Part shown: one piece after another, positions 57,596 through 64,000 of the stretch | Layout: every line of letters starts with the position of its first letter | Numbering within the stretch: position 1 is the stretch's first letter | Source of the DNA: Asinibacterium sp. OR53 | Lineage (GTDB): Bacteria > Bacteroidota > Bacteroidia > Chitinophagales > Chitinophagaceae | Assembly: GCF_000515315.1 (NCBI RefSeq) | Contig: NZ_KI911562.1 | Location: 1,384,505-1,448,504, forward strand | Reading direction: 5' to 3' | Length of the DNA stretch: 64,000 nucleotides | Translations under genes and position numbers: made by a program | Notes under the pieces: model-generated | Database searches by the model: none | Seen by the model: the letters and a program-made list of their open reading frames with translations, nothing else | What the model was told of the DNA's origin: nothing

Positions 57596-57637
57596 AATTC
57601 AAAAGGAAAATAATATTTAACAATAAACAATGTAAGC

Positions 57638-58264
57638 ATGAAAAAGATTCTCGTTATCGTATTACTTTTTTGCGCAGGCCAGTTGACTGCGCAAAGTAAG
57701 TATGAAGCTGGTATGCAGAAAGGACTAGAACAACTGACCTCGACTAAAACAGTAGAAGACATGAGCGCTGCTTCGGCTTTCTTCGAAAGGATTGCCGATG
57801 CAGAGAAAGACAAATGGCTGCCTTATTATTATGCGGCTTATGCCAACTATATTACAGGTTGGATGAATCCTAAAGCCGATAAAGACAAGGTAGCGGAAAA
57901 ATCCAGGGACCTGATTGCCAAAGCCGAGTCCATAGAAAAGAATTCGGAAATCTATTGCCTGCACCAGATGGTGGCGATACAGCAAATGACGGTAGACCCT
58001 ATGACCCGCTGGCAGACCTATGGTGCCGAAGCGCGTAAAGCATTGGATGATGCAAAGCAAGCTGATCCCAACAATCCGCGCGTGTATTACCTGGAAGGAC
58101 AAACACTTTTCAAAACACCGGAAGCTTATGGTGGGGGAAAAGCTGCTGCCAGGAAATATGCAGAGAAATCAGTAGAGTTGTTCAAAACATTTCAACCTGC
58201 ATCACCTCTGCATCCTGTATGGGGGAAGGCCGAAGCTGAAAAATTGCTCGCCGATTGCCAGTAG
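57638..58264 (+). CDS. Exported TPR-like protein of unknown function
   Basis: 208 residues. Signal peptide (KKILVIVLLFCAGQLTAQ), then a helix-rich, tetratricopeptide-like part (AAYANYITGWMN; NNPRVYYLEGQTLFKTPEAY; HPVWGKAEAEKLLADCQ). Its location 42 bases after a TonB receptor suggests a periplasmic partner, but this is by position only. Confidence 0.75.
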   Translation: MKKILVIVLLFCAGQLTAQSKYEAGMQKGLEQLTSTKTVEDMSAASAFFERIADAEKDKWLPYYYAAYANYITGWMNPKADKDKVAEKSRDLIAKAESIEKNSEIYCLHQMVAIQQMTVDPMTRWQTYGAEARKALDDAKQADPNNPRVYYLEGQTLFKTPEAYGGGKAAARKYAEKSVELFKTFQPASPLHPVWGKAEAEKLLADCQ

Positions 58265-58278
58265 TTGTTAGTGTATAA

Positions 58279-58310
58279 CGGACACCACCGGCAGTTTGGT
58301 GTGCAGTTTT
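58279..58310 (+). terminator. Weak hairpin after the TPR-like gene
   Basis: ACACCA and TGGTGT pair across a 9-base loop; GCAG and a T-tract follow. A modest terminator. Confidence 0.45.
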
Positions 58311-58315
58311 TTCTT

Positions 58316-58352
58316 AAGTTTAAACCTCCCATAACCGGTGAGGTTTAAACTT
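58316..58352. promoter_or_regulatory. 13-bp perfect inverted repeat, possible operator
   Basis: AAGTTTAAACCTC (58316-58328) and its exact inverted copy GAGGTTTAAACTT (58340-58352) lie 28 bases before the ATG of the membrane-protein/regulator pair. Could be an operator for the winged-helix protein downstream, or a terminator; no T-tract follows it. Confidence 0.5.
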
Positions 58353-58380
58353 GTTTGATGAAACCGAAACAATCTGTCTG

Positions 58381-58992
58381 ATGAAAGAACAAAAAACATT
58401 GAGCGAAAAAGAAAGCCTGGAACTGATCACCAGTATGATCGAAAAAGTCAAAAGCAGTTACCACGAAACAGGTATTGTGGCATTGTTGTGGGGTTCTGTG
58501 GTAGCCATTGTTTCGTTGGTCAACTACCTGGAGATCGAATTTTCATTCGAATTGGGTTTTGATATCTGGCTGCTGGTATTGTTTGCATTGATCCCGCATG
58601 TGATCATTTCCATGAAGGAAAGGCGGTTGAAAAAAGTGAGGAAACACGAAGACGATGCACTGGATGCAGTATGGCTGGCTTATGGCATTTCTATATTCGG
58701 ACTGGTTGCTTATGAGAACATTGTTCCTTCTGTAGCTGGGTCGTCTATTCCCAGTATATATTCTTTATTCCTGCTACTGTATGCATTGCCAACACTGGTA
58801 ACGGGCCTGGTAAAAAAGTTCAGACCCATGCTCATCGGCGCCATCCTGACCTATGGGCTGTTCATTGCATCTTGTTTTACCGTTACCAAGTACGATATGC
58901 TTTTCGGCGCTGTGGCAGCGCTGACTTGTTGGTTCATTCCCGGACTGATCCTGCGAAAAAGATATCTTGAACAAAGAAGAGCCCATGTTTAA
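58381..58992 (+). CDS. Six-helix membrane protein
   Basis: 203 residues from ATG 58381 (a TTG at 58351 is possible but less likely). After an acidic-basic N-terminal helix, about six hydrophobic stretches: GIVALLWGSVVAIVSLVNYL, FDIWLLVLFALIPHVIIS, VWLAYGISIFGLVAY, SIYSLFLLLYALPTLVTGLV, LIGAILTYGLFIASCFTV and FGAVAALTCWFIPGLIL. No known function. It overlaps the regulator gene by 8 bases, a pairing common in Bacteroidota. Confidence 0.8.
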   Translation: MKEQKTLSEKESLELITSMIEKVKSSYHETGIVALLWGSVVAIVSLVNYLEIEFSFELGFDIWLLVLFALIPHVIISMKERRLKKVRKHEDDALDAVWLAYGISIFGLVAYENIVPSVAGSSIPSIYSLFLLLYALPTLVTGLVKKFRPMLIGAILTYGLFIASCFTVTKYDMLFGAVAALTCWFIPGLILRKRYLEQRRAHV

Positions 58993-59275
58993 GGACCTGG
59001 ATCCCATATTACATTCTCAACTGAGGCTTGCTGTGATGAGCCTGCTCATTGGCATCAAGGAAGCGGAGTTTACTTTTATCCGTGAAAAAACCAATGCCAC
59101 CGCAGGTAACCTCAGTGTGCAGGTGCAAAAATTAAAAGATGCGGGCTATATAGAAGTGATCAAGCAATTCAAGAATAATTATCCCCAAACCATTTGTAAG
59201 ATCACCCCTGCAGGCGTAGCAGCCTTTGAAGCGTATGTTAAAGCGTTGAAGGGTTATTTAAAAGCAGGAAAATGA
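58985..59275 (+). CDS. Winged-helix transcriptional regulator
   Basis: 96 residues from ATG 58985 (TTG 58967 would add six). A MarR/PadR-like winged helix: LHSQLRLAVMSLLIGIKEAE, REKTNATAGNLSVQVQKLKD, then the wing YIEVIKQFKNNYPQTICKIT. No ligand domain, so it may sense through the overlapping membrane protein or act as a simple repressor. Candidate operator at 58316-58352. Confidence 0.85.
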   Translation: MFKDLDPILHSQLRLAVMSLLIGIKEAEFTFIREKTNATAGNLSVQVQKLKDAGYIEVIKQFKNNYPQTICKITPAGVAAFEAYVKALKGYLKAGK

Positions 59276-59288
59276 ACGATGATATTTA

Positions 59289-60386
59289 TTAGCCTTCTGC
59301 TTCTTCCGAAAGTTTTTCGTCTACTGCATTGGCCATCATCTTGGCGCTCATCTTACGCATAGGGTTCTGGCGCATTTCGGCATAGCCTGCTTTTCTGCGG
59401 ATGATGTCGATGCATTCGAAAGTGGCGGCAAGAAAAGAACTGGCATCGGCTTTTCCTTTGCCTGCAATGTCAAAAGCCGTTCCGTGGTCGGGACTGGTGC
59501 GTACCGCGTTGAGTCCGGCTGTGTAATTCACCCCCTCGCCAATGGCCAGCGATTTGAATGGGATCAATCCCTGATCGTGGTACATGGCCAGTACGCCATC
59601 GAATTTTTCGTGCTGACCGCGCGCGAAAAACGCATCGGCGCTATAGGGACCAAAAACCATCATGCTGTGCCTGGCATCTTTGATGGCCGGTTTGATGATG
59701 GTTTCTTCTTCATTACCGATCAATCCTTCATCGCCTGCATGCGGGTTGAGTCCGAGTACAGCGATCCTGGGTTTATCGATACCAAAATCTTTTTGCAGGC
59801 TGCTGTTCATGATGCGCAGCTTGCCGGTAATGTTCTCGCGTGTAATGTGCGGAGCTACATTGGCAATGGTCACATGCTCGGTTACGAGACCTACTTTAAT
59901 ATTCTCTGCTACCATGAACATGAGCACATCATTCACTTCGAACAGCGCTTTGAGATAAGGTGTATGACCACTGTATTGAAATTCGGCCGATTGTATGTTT
60001 TTCTTGTGTATGGGCGCTGTTACCAGTCCCTGTATCTGCCCGTTTTTGAGTGCCTGCGCGGCGTCTTTGAGTGAGATCAACGCATATTTTCCGCCTGTTT
60101 CATTGAGTTGCCCCGGCGTGATCACCACATCTTCCTCCCATGAATTATACACGTTCACCTGTTTGGTGTTGAGCCTGTCGAGCTCCTTGCCATTGGAATA
60201 ATTGAAGTTGATATCGGACAGGCTCTTGCGATAGAAGTTCACGCTTTTATTGCTGGCAAAAACAACCGGTATGCAAAAATCGAGCAGGCGGTGATCGGCC
60301 AGGGTTTTAATGATCAACTCCAGGCCAATACCATTCAGATCGCCACAAGAAAATCCGATAACGGGTTTTTGCAATTCGGAACTCAT
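59289..60386 (-). CDS. pdxA: 4-hydroxythreonine-4-phosphate dehydrogenase
   Basis: 365 residues. IGFSCGDLNGIGLELIIKTL, VTAPIHKKNIQSAEFQYSGH, LGLNPHAGDEGLIGNEEETI, YHDQGLIPFKSLAIGEGVNY and GLNAVRTSPDHGTAFDIAGK give the metal-binding His and NAD sites. It acts in pyridoxal phosphate synthesis. It ends 14 bases from the regulator gene, convergent, and starts 78 bases from rsmA, divergent. Confidence 0.96.
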   Translation of the reverse strand: MSSELQKPVIGFSCGDLNGIGLELIIKTLADHRLLDFCIPVVFASNKSVNFYRKSLSDINFNYSNGKELDRLNTKQVNVYNSWEEDVVITPGQLNETGGKYALISLKDAAQALKNGQIQGLVTAPIHKKNIQSAEFQYSGHTPYLKALFEVNDVLMFMVAENIKVGLVTEHVTIANVAPHITRENITGKLRIMNSSLQKDFGIDKPRIAVLGLNPHAGDEGLIGNEEETIIKPAIKDARHSMMVFGPYSADAFFARGQHEKFDGVLAMYHDQGLIPFKSLAIGEGVNYTAGLNAVRTSPDHGTAFDIAGKGKADASSFLAATFECIDIIRRKAGYAEMRQNPMRKMSAKMMANAVDEKLSEEAEG

Positions 60387-60450
60387 TCAGGATAGATTTA
60401 GGCTGTAAAAATAAGGATTATTGGCCATGGCTCATTTTTGGGCAATGATG

Positions 60451-60458
60451 TACTTTTG
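60451..60458 (+). promoter_or_regulatory. -7 promoter element of rsmA
   Basis: TACTTTTG, full TAnnTTTG match, five bases before the rsmA ATG; implies a very short leader. No TTG at the right distance. Confidence 0.4.
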
Positions 60459-60463
60459 CTGCA

Positions 60464-61219
60464 ATGCAATACACGCTGAAAAAGTCACTGGGCCAGCATT
60501 TCCTGAAAGATGAACGGGTCTGTGAAAAGATAGTGAAAGCTTTACGGGAAGACGATTTCAGTCACCTGCTGGAAGTTGGTCCCGGTGGCGGCGCCCTCAC
60601 CAAATACCTGCTGCAACTGCCGGCTATCGAATTCAAGGCAGTGGAGCTGGATGCCGAAAAAGTAGCGTATCTCGAACACAGCTATCCTTCCATCAAAGGA
60701 AAAATATTGCATGAAAGCATCCTGGATGTGGCCTTGCCTTTCCCTGTTCCTTTCACCGTTGTAGGCAACTTCCCTTATAATATTTCATCGCAGATATTGT
60801 TCAGGATACTGGAATGGAAAGAACAGGTACCCGTCATGATTGGCATGTTCCAAAAAGAAGTGGCGCAACGCGTGACCTCAAAACCCAATAGCAAAGACTA
60901 TGGCATATTGAGTGTGTTGATACAAGCTTATTACGATGTGGAATATTTATTCGATGTACCACCCGGCAGTTTTAACCCGCCTCCGAAAGTAATGAGTGGC
61001 GTGATCCGTTTGAAACGCAGGAGCACGCATTACGATATGAAAAGCGAGCGCTCTTTTTTCACGCTGGTAAAATCTGCTTTCAACCAGCGCAGAAAAATGC
61101 TGCGGAATCCATTGAAAAGCCTGTTCGATAAAGAACTGCTCCAGGAAGAGATCTTCAGCAAACGTGCAGAACAATTGAGTGTGGAAGATTTTGCCAAATT
61201 GACCTTTAAAATGAAATGA
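60464..61219 (+). CDS. rsmA: 16S rRNA dimethyladenosine transferase
   Basis: 251 residues. LGQHFLKDERVCEKIVKALR, LLEVGPGGGALTKYLLQLPA (SAM motif I) and the catalytic NFPYNISSQ motif identify KsgA/RsmA, which dimethylates A1518 and A1519 of 16S rRNA in late 30S assembly. The dehydrogenase gene follows 14 bases later, same strand. Confidence 0.97.
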   Translation: MQYTLKKSLGQHFLKDERVCEKIVKALREDDFSHLLEVGPGGGALTKYLLQLPAIEFKAVELDAEKVAYLEHSYPSIKGKILHESILDVALPFPVPFTVVGNFPYNISSQILFRILEWKEQVPVMIGMFQKEVAQRVTSKPNSKDYGILSVLIQAYYDVEYLFDVPPGSFNPPPKVMSGVIRLKRRSTHYDMKSERSFFTLVKSAFNQRRKMLRNPLKSLFDKELLQEEIFSKRAEQLSVEDFAKLTFKMK

Positions 61220-61233
61220 GAGCCCGTTAGCGT

Positions 61234-62160
61234 ATGAAACTTAAAGTCATTATTACAGCACCCGTACATGAATACCTCCTGCAACGCCTGGAGCAAGCCG
61301 GTTATGAAACCCTGTACCGGCCGAGCATCAGTTACGAAGAATTGAAATTGGTTATTGCAGAAATAACCGGACTCATAGTAACCACCCGTTTAAAGATCGA
61401 TGCAGCCATGTTGGATGCTGCTGCACAATTGAAATGGATTGGCCGTTTGGGAAGTGGTATGGAGCTGATAGATGTGGACTATGCAAAGAGCAAGGGCATT
61501 CGTTGCGAGAGTAGTCCGGAAGGCAACCGCAACGCCGTAGCTGAACAGGCGCTGGGTATGTTGCTGAACCTCATGAATCATATCAGCAGCAGTAACCGCG
61601 AGATTGCAGAAGGCAAATGGCTGCGTGCCGAGAACCGTGCCGATGAACTGAGCGGGAAAACGTTAGGTATCATTGGTTTTGGTAATACGGGGGCCGCATT
61701 TGCCAAACTGCTCTCTTCTTTTGATGTAACGGTATTGGCCCACGACAAGTACAAGTCTGATTTTGCAAAGGGTTATATACACGAAGCAGGACTCGAACAG
61801 GTATTGCGTTATGCCGATGTGGTGAGCCTGCATGTACCCCTTACCGACGAAACTTTTCACCTGGCCAACGACGCATTCTTCGACGCCATGGAAAGGAAGC
61901 CTTATTTCCTCAATACCAGCAGGGGTAAAGTAACCAGTATCAAGTCACTCATTGGAGCTTTACAAAGCGGCAAAGTGAGGGCAGCGGCACTGGATGTATT
62001 GGAAAATGAGAAACTGGGCACCTATACTCCCGACGAAAAGGCCGATCTGCAGTGGCTGCTGGAGCAACCCAATGTCGTCATCACCCCGCATATTGCCGGC
62101 TACAGCCATGAGGCTTATTATAAGATGGCAAAAGTGGTTTTGGATAAGCTGGATATCTGA
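61234..62160 (+). CDS. D-isomer specific 2-hydroxyacid dehydrogenase
   Basis: 308 residues. An N-terminal substrate domain, then the NAD-binding GxGxxG in [64 protein letters not shown] and the catalytic His in [11 protein letters not shown]. The substrate cannot be told; the family includes phosphoglycerate, glycerate and lactate dehydrogenases. Likely co-transcribed with rsmA. A 173-base gap to the greA ORF start follows. Confidence 0.9.
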   Translation: MKLKVIITAPVHEYLLQRLEQAGYETLYRPSISYEELKLVIAEITGLIVTTRLKIDAAMLDAAAQLKWIGRLGSGMELIDVDYAKSKGIRCESSPEGNRNAVAEQALGMLLNLMNHISSSNREIAEGKWLRAENRADELSGKTLGIIGFGNTGAAFAKLLSSFDVTVLAHDKYKSDFAKGYIHEAGLEQVLRYADVVSLHVPLTDETFHLANDAFFDAMERKPYFLNTSRGKVTSIKSLIGALQSGKVRAAALDVLENEKLGTYTPDEKADLQWLLEQPNVVITPHIAGYSHEAYYKMAKVVLDKLDI

Positions 62161-62302
62161 GAATAGCAGGATGAATGATATCATTTAAATATTCTCAAAA
62201 TACTTGTAATCAATTAATTAAAGCCTTTTTTTGACTGTAAGGTCATCGCCCGTTAAAGACTTCTTAAATCCATCCCTAATAGGAAATTAGAAAAAAAGTA
62301 GT

Positions 62303-62354
62303 TATTTTTGCCGTTCTGCAACGCTGCAATCAAATGCGGCGTTGTATTTTTTTT
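62303..62354 (+). promoter_or_regulatory. greA leader: promoter box, hairpin and T-tract
   Basis: TATTTTTG (62303-62310, full TAnnTTTG) is followed by a hairpin, left arm AACGCTGCA (62320-62328), loop ATCAAA, right arm TGCGGCGTT (62335-62343) with one G-U pair, then eight T (62347-62354). The greA ATG is 22 bases further. The order promoter, intrinsic-terminator-like hairpin, then gene suggests leader attenuation or a short leader RNA. Confidence 0.55.
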
Positions 62355-62375
62355 ACCCTTTTTAAACCGAAGAGT

Positions 62376-62852
62376 ATGAATGAAGCTAACATGTATGTGA
62401 CAAAGGAGACATTCGACAAGATGCGGGAAGACCTGCAAAAGATGAAGTCTGTTGACCGTCCGGCTGCTTCCAGGGCTATTGCGGAGGCACGCGAAAAAGG
62501 CGATTTGAAGGAAAATGCTGAATACGATGCGGCCAAAGAGGCGCAAGGCATGCTTGAGGCCAAAATCAAGCAGTTGGAAGGCGCTATTGCCAATGCTAAA
62601 ATTGTAGATACCAGTGATATAGATACCAGTAAAGTAACCATTCTCACTAAAGTAACCATTACCAATATTGCTACCAAGAAAACGGTAACGTACCAGATCG
62701 TAGGCGAAAAAGAGGCCGATCTGAAAGCAGGAAAGATCTCTGCCGGATCTCCTATCGGTAAAGGCCTGCTGGGTAAGCAAAAAGGCGAAGTAGCCGAAGT
62801 GCAGGCGCCCACCGGTGTCATGAAATACAAAATCGAGAACATCACTGTATAA
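62376..62852 (+). CDS. greA: Transcription elongation factor GreA
   Basis: 158 residues from ATG 62376 (an upstream ATG at 62334 lies inside the leader hairpin and adds 14 unrelated residues; ATG 62391 is a further option). N-terminal coiled coil with the acidic tip region (REKGDLKENAEYDAAKEAQG), C-terminal FKBP-like domain (ISAGSPIGKGLLGKQKGEVA). It restarts backtracked RNA polymerase by transcript cleavage. A strong terminator follows at 62878. Confidence 0.95.
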   Translation: MNEANMYVTKETFDKMREDLQKMKSVDRPAASRAIAEAREKGDLKENAEYDAAKEAQGMLEAKIKQLEGAIANAKIVDTSDIDTSKVTILTKVTITNIATKKTVTYQIVGEKEADLKAGKISAGSPIGKGLLGKQKGEVAEVQAPTGVMKYKIENITV

Positions 62853-62877
62853 GCAGCCGATGCAACATTTATTTGTG

Positions 62878-62913
62878 AAACCCCGCCGGTTCAACCGGCG
62901 GGGTTTCTTTTTG
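62878..62913 (+). terminator. Terminator after greA
   Basis: AAACCCCGCCGGT pairs with ACCGGCGGGGTTT around a TCA loop, followed by TCTTTTT. Confidence 0.93.
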
Positions 62914-62961
62914 CGTTATCGTTTAAATTGCTGAATTTTCGTTTTTCAAATCCTTATCATC

Positions 62962-63354
62962 ATGACCATCTTCTCTAAAATCATAGCGGGACAAATCCCT
63001 TCATACAAAATTGCCGAGAACAACAGGTTCTATGCGTTCCTGGATATTTTTCCCCTGGTAAAAGGGCATGTACTGGTGATACCCAAAACAGAAGTTGACA
63101 ACCTTTTTGATCTTGGCGATGACTATCTTTCAGAGATACTTGTTTTTGCCCGGCCCATTGCCAAAGCCATTGAGCAGGCATTCCCATGTAACCGTTGTGG
63201 TATCAGTGTGGTAGGATTGGAAGTACCGCATGCGCATGTGCACCTGATTCCCATTAACAGTGCTGATGACCTGAATTTCACCAGGGGTAAACTTCAACCC
63301 ACACCGGAAGAGTTGAAAGAGGCGCAGCAAAAGATCATCGCTTTACTCGCGTAG
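62962..63354 (+). CDS. HIT family protein
   Basis: 130 residues. FSKIIAGQIPSYKIAENNRF and LDIFPLVKGHVLVIPKTEVD are typical; the histidine triad is HAHVHLIPI at about residues 92-100. Nucleotidyl hydrolase or transferase of the HINT type; the natural substrate is not established. It overlaps the convergent ruvC end by 20 bases. Confidence 0.95.
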   Translation: MTIFSKIIAGQIPSYKIAENNRFYAFLDIFPLVKGHVLVIPKTEVDNLFDLGDDYLSEILVFARPIAKAIEQAFPCNRCGISVVGLEVPHAHVHLIPINSADDLNFTRGKLQPTPEELKEAQQKIIALLA

Positions 63355-63895
63355 GATTTTTTTCAATGAAATCGTCCCATCCTTTTAAGCCTTTGGTGGC
63401 TTTGCCCAAAACAGAAGATGTTTGGTAATGATGACAAAGCGCCACTGCCAATGCATCGGTAGCATCAAAGTACTGGGGCTTTTCTTCAATGTTCAGTATG
63501 CGTTGTAACATTTTCCATACCTGATCTTTATCGGCATTGCCATTACCGGTGATAGATTGTTTTACTTTCTTGGGTGAATATTCGGTTACTTCCAGTCCGG
63601 CCTGTATGGCTGCCGCGATCGCCACTCCCTGGGCCCTGCCCAGTTTCAGCATACTCTGTACATTCTTACCAAAAAATGGCGCTTCAATGGCAAAGGAAGC
63701 AGGCCGGTATAATTTGATGAGCTCGCATACTTTGGCATGGATCATTTCCAGCCGTACGTAAATGTCTTTTTGTGAAGCGAGTTTCAGTACATCCATGAGT
63801 AATACCTGTGGCTGTCCTTTTTCCAGGCGTACCAATGCAAAGCCCATCACTTGTGTGCCGGGATCGATACCTAATATGATGTCTGATTTTTTGAT
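63335..63895 (-). CDS. ruvC: Crossover junction endodeoxyribonuclease RuvC, start uncertain
   Basis: The frame encodes RuvC: LGIDPGTQVMGFALV (first catalytic Asp), AIEAPFFGKNVQSMLKLGRA, SPKKVKQSITGNGNADKDQV and FDATDALAVALCHH. It resolves Holliday junctions. Downstream of the first Asp the first standard start is GTG/ATG at 63850, which would lose the Asp; upstream, the frame is open but no ATG, GTG or TTG precedes it through 63960. The end I give (63895) is an ATC just before the conserved KKSDIILGIDPGT. A single missing base in the A6 run (T6 at 63887-63892) would link a TTG upstream. Confidence 0.8.
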   Translation of the reverse strand: MKKSDIILGIDPGTQVMGFALVRLEKGQPQVLLMDVLKLASQKDIYVRLEMIHAKVCELIKLYRPASFAIEAPFFGKNVQSMLKLGRAQGVAIAAAIQAGLEVTEYSPKKVKQSITGNGNADKDQVWKMLQRILNIEEKPQYFDATDALAVALCHHYQTSSVLGKATKGLKGWDDFIEKNPTRVKR

Positions 63896-64000
63896 GACTG
63901 ATTTATAGAATGGTAAAACTGCTTCAAAACTAAAGAACCCGAAGCAAAGAATGTTGTTGATTTGAACATTCTATCTTTGATGCATCAATCCGGCTTATTC

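Overview
The window looks like a chromosomal segment of a Bacteroidota bacterium, most likely of the Chitinophagaceae/Chitinophaga type. The evidence is the gliding/type IX secretion genes gldM-gldN, a T9SS-type C-terminal sorting domain, four TonB-dependent or barrel-type outer membrane proteins with carboxypeptidase-regulatory N-domains or a PorT-like fold, the F-type ATPase order atpB-E-F-H-A, very weak Shine-Dalgarno signals, and recurrent TTG-N18-20-TAnnTTTG promoters, the primary sigma-factor signature of this phylum. No rRNA, tRNA, CRISPR array, IS element or prophage was recognised. Most genes are housekeeping.

Layout. 0-7.4 kb: the end of the gld operon (gldM, gldN), a lipoprotein-uvrC pair, and an ECF sigma factor followed by a one-protein anti-sigma-like/outer-membrane-barrel fusion. 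7.5-13.5 kb: an exported DUF1800/DUF1501 pair (the second has a T9SS tail), a striking 21-bp tandem array with a 105-bp higher-order repeat, and an AT-rich prolyl oligopeptidase gene. 13.6-22.6 kb: a small protein plus ZnuD-like TonB receptor, an ABC exporter, a YkuK-type protein, engB, an AT-rich DUF4160/DUF2442 pair, a haem-binding protein and gpmI. 22.7-31.6 kb: a DUF4783 protein, nadC, a SUI1-like factor, dnaX flanked by two palindromic REP-like elements, a GNAT-like protein, an L,D-transpeptidase, rsmE and dnaB.

31.65-32.03 kb is the only intergenic gap above 300 bp. It carries several near-matches to DnaA boxes, and the gene direction switches there from minus (dnaX to dnaB) to plus (pheT to gatA). 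32-43 kb: pheT, a coiled-coil protein plus zapA, rny, rplS, tatA, gatA, a lytic transglycosylase and a large TonB receptor. 43-49 kb: a frameshifted GNAT gene, pabB, a highly acidic protein, purA and a bifunctional relA/spoT. 49-55 kb: an ABC exporter and atpBEFHA, ending in a 56-bp palindromic terminator with no atpG. 55-64 kb: a TonB receptor plus TPR-like protein, a membrane protein overlapping a winged-helix regulator, pdxA, rsmA, a 2-hydroxyacid dehydrogenase, greA with a possible leader attenuator, a HIT protein, and ruvC with no standard start codon in front of its first catalytic motif.

The items most worth a second look are the 21-bp/105-bp nested repeat, the sigma/trans-envelope fusion pair, the greA leader hairpin, the DUF4160/DUF2442 pair, and the damaged or non-canonical starts of ruvC and the GNAT gene. 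All identifications rest on reading motifs by eye; no database search was run.
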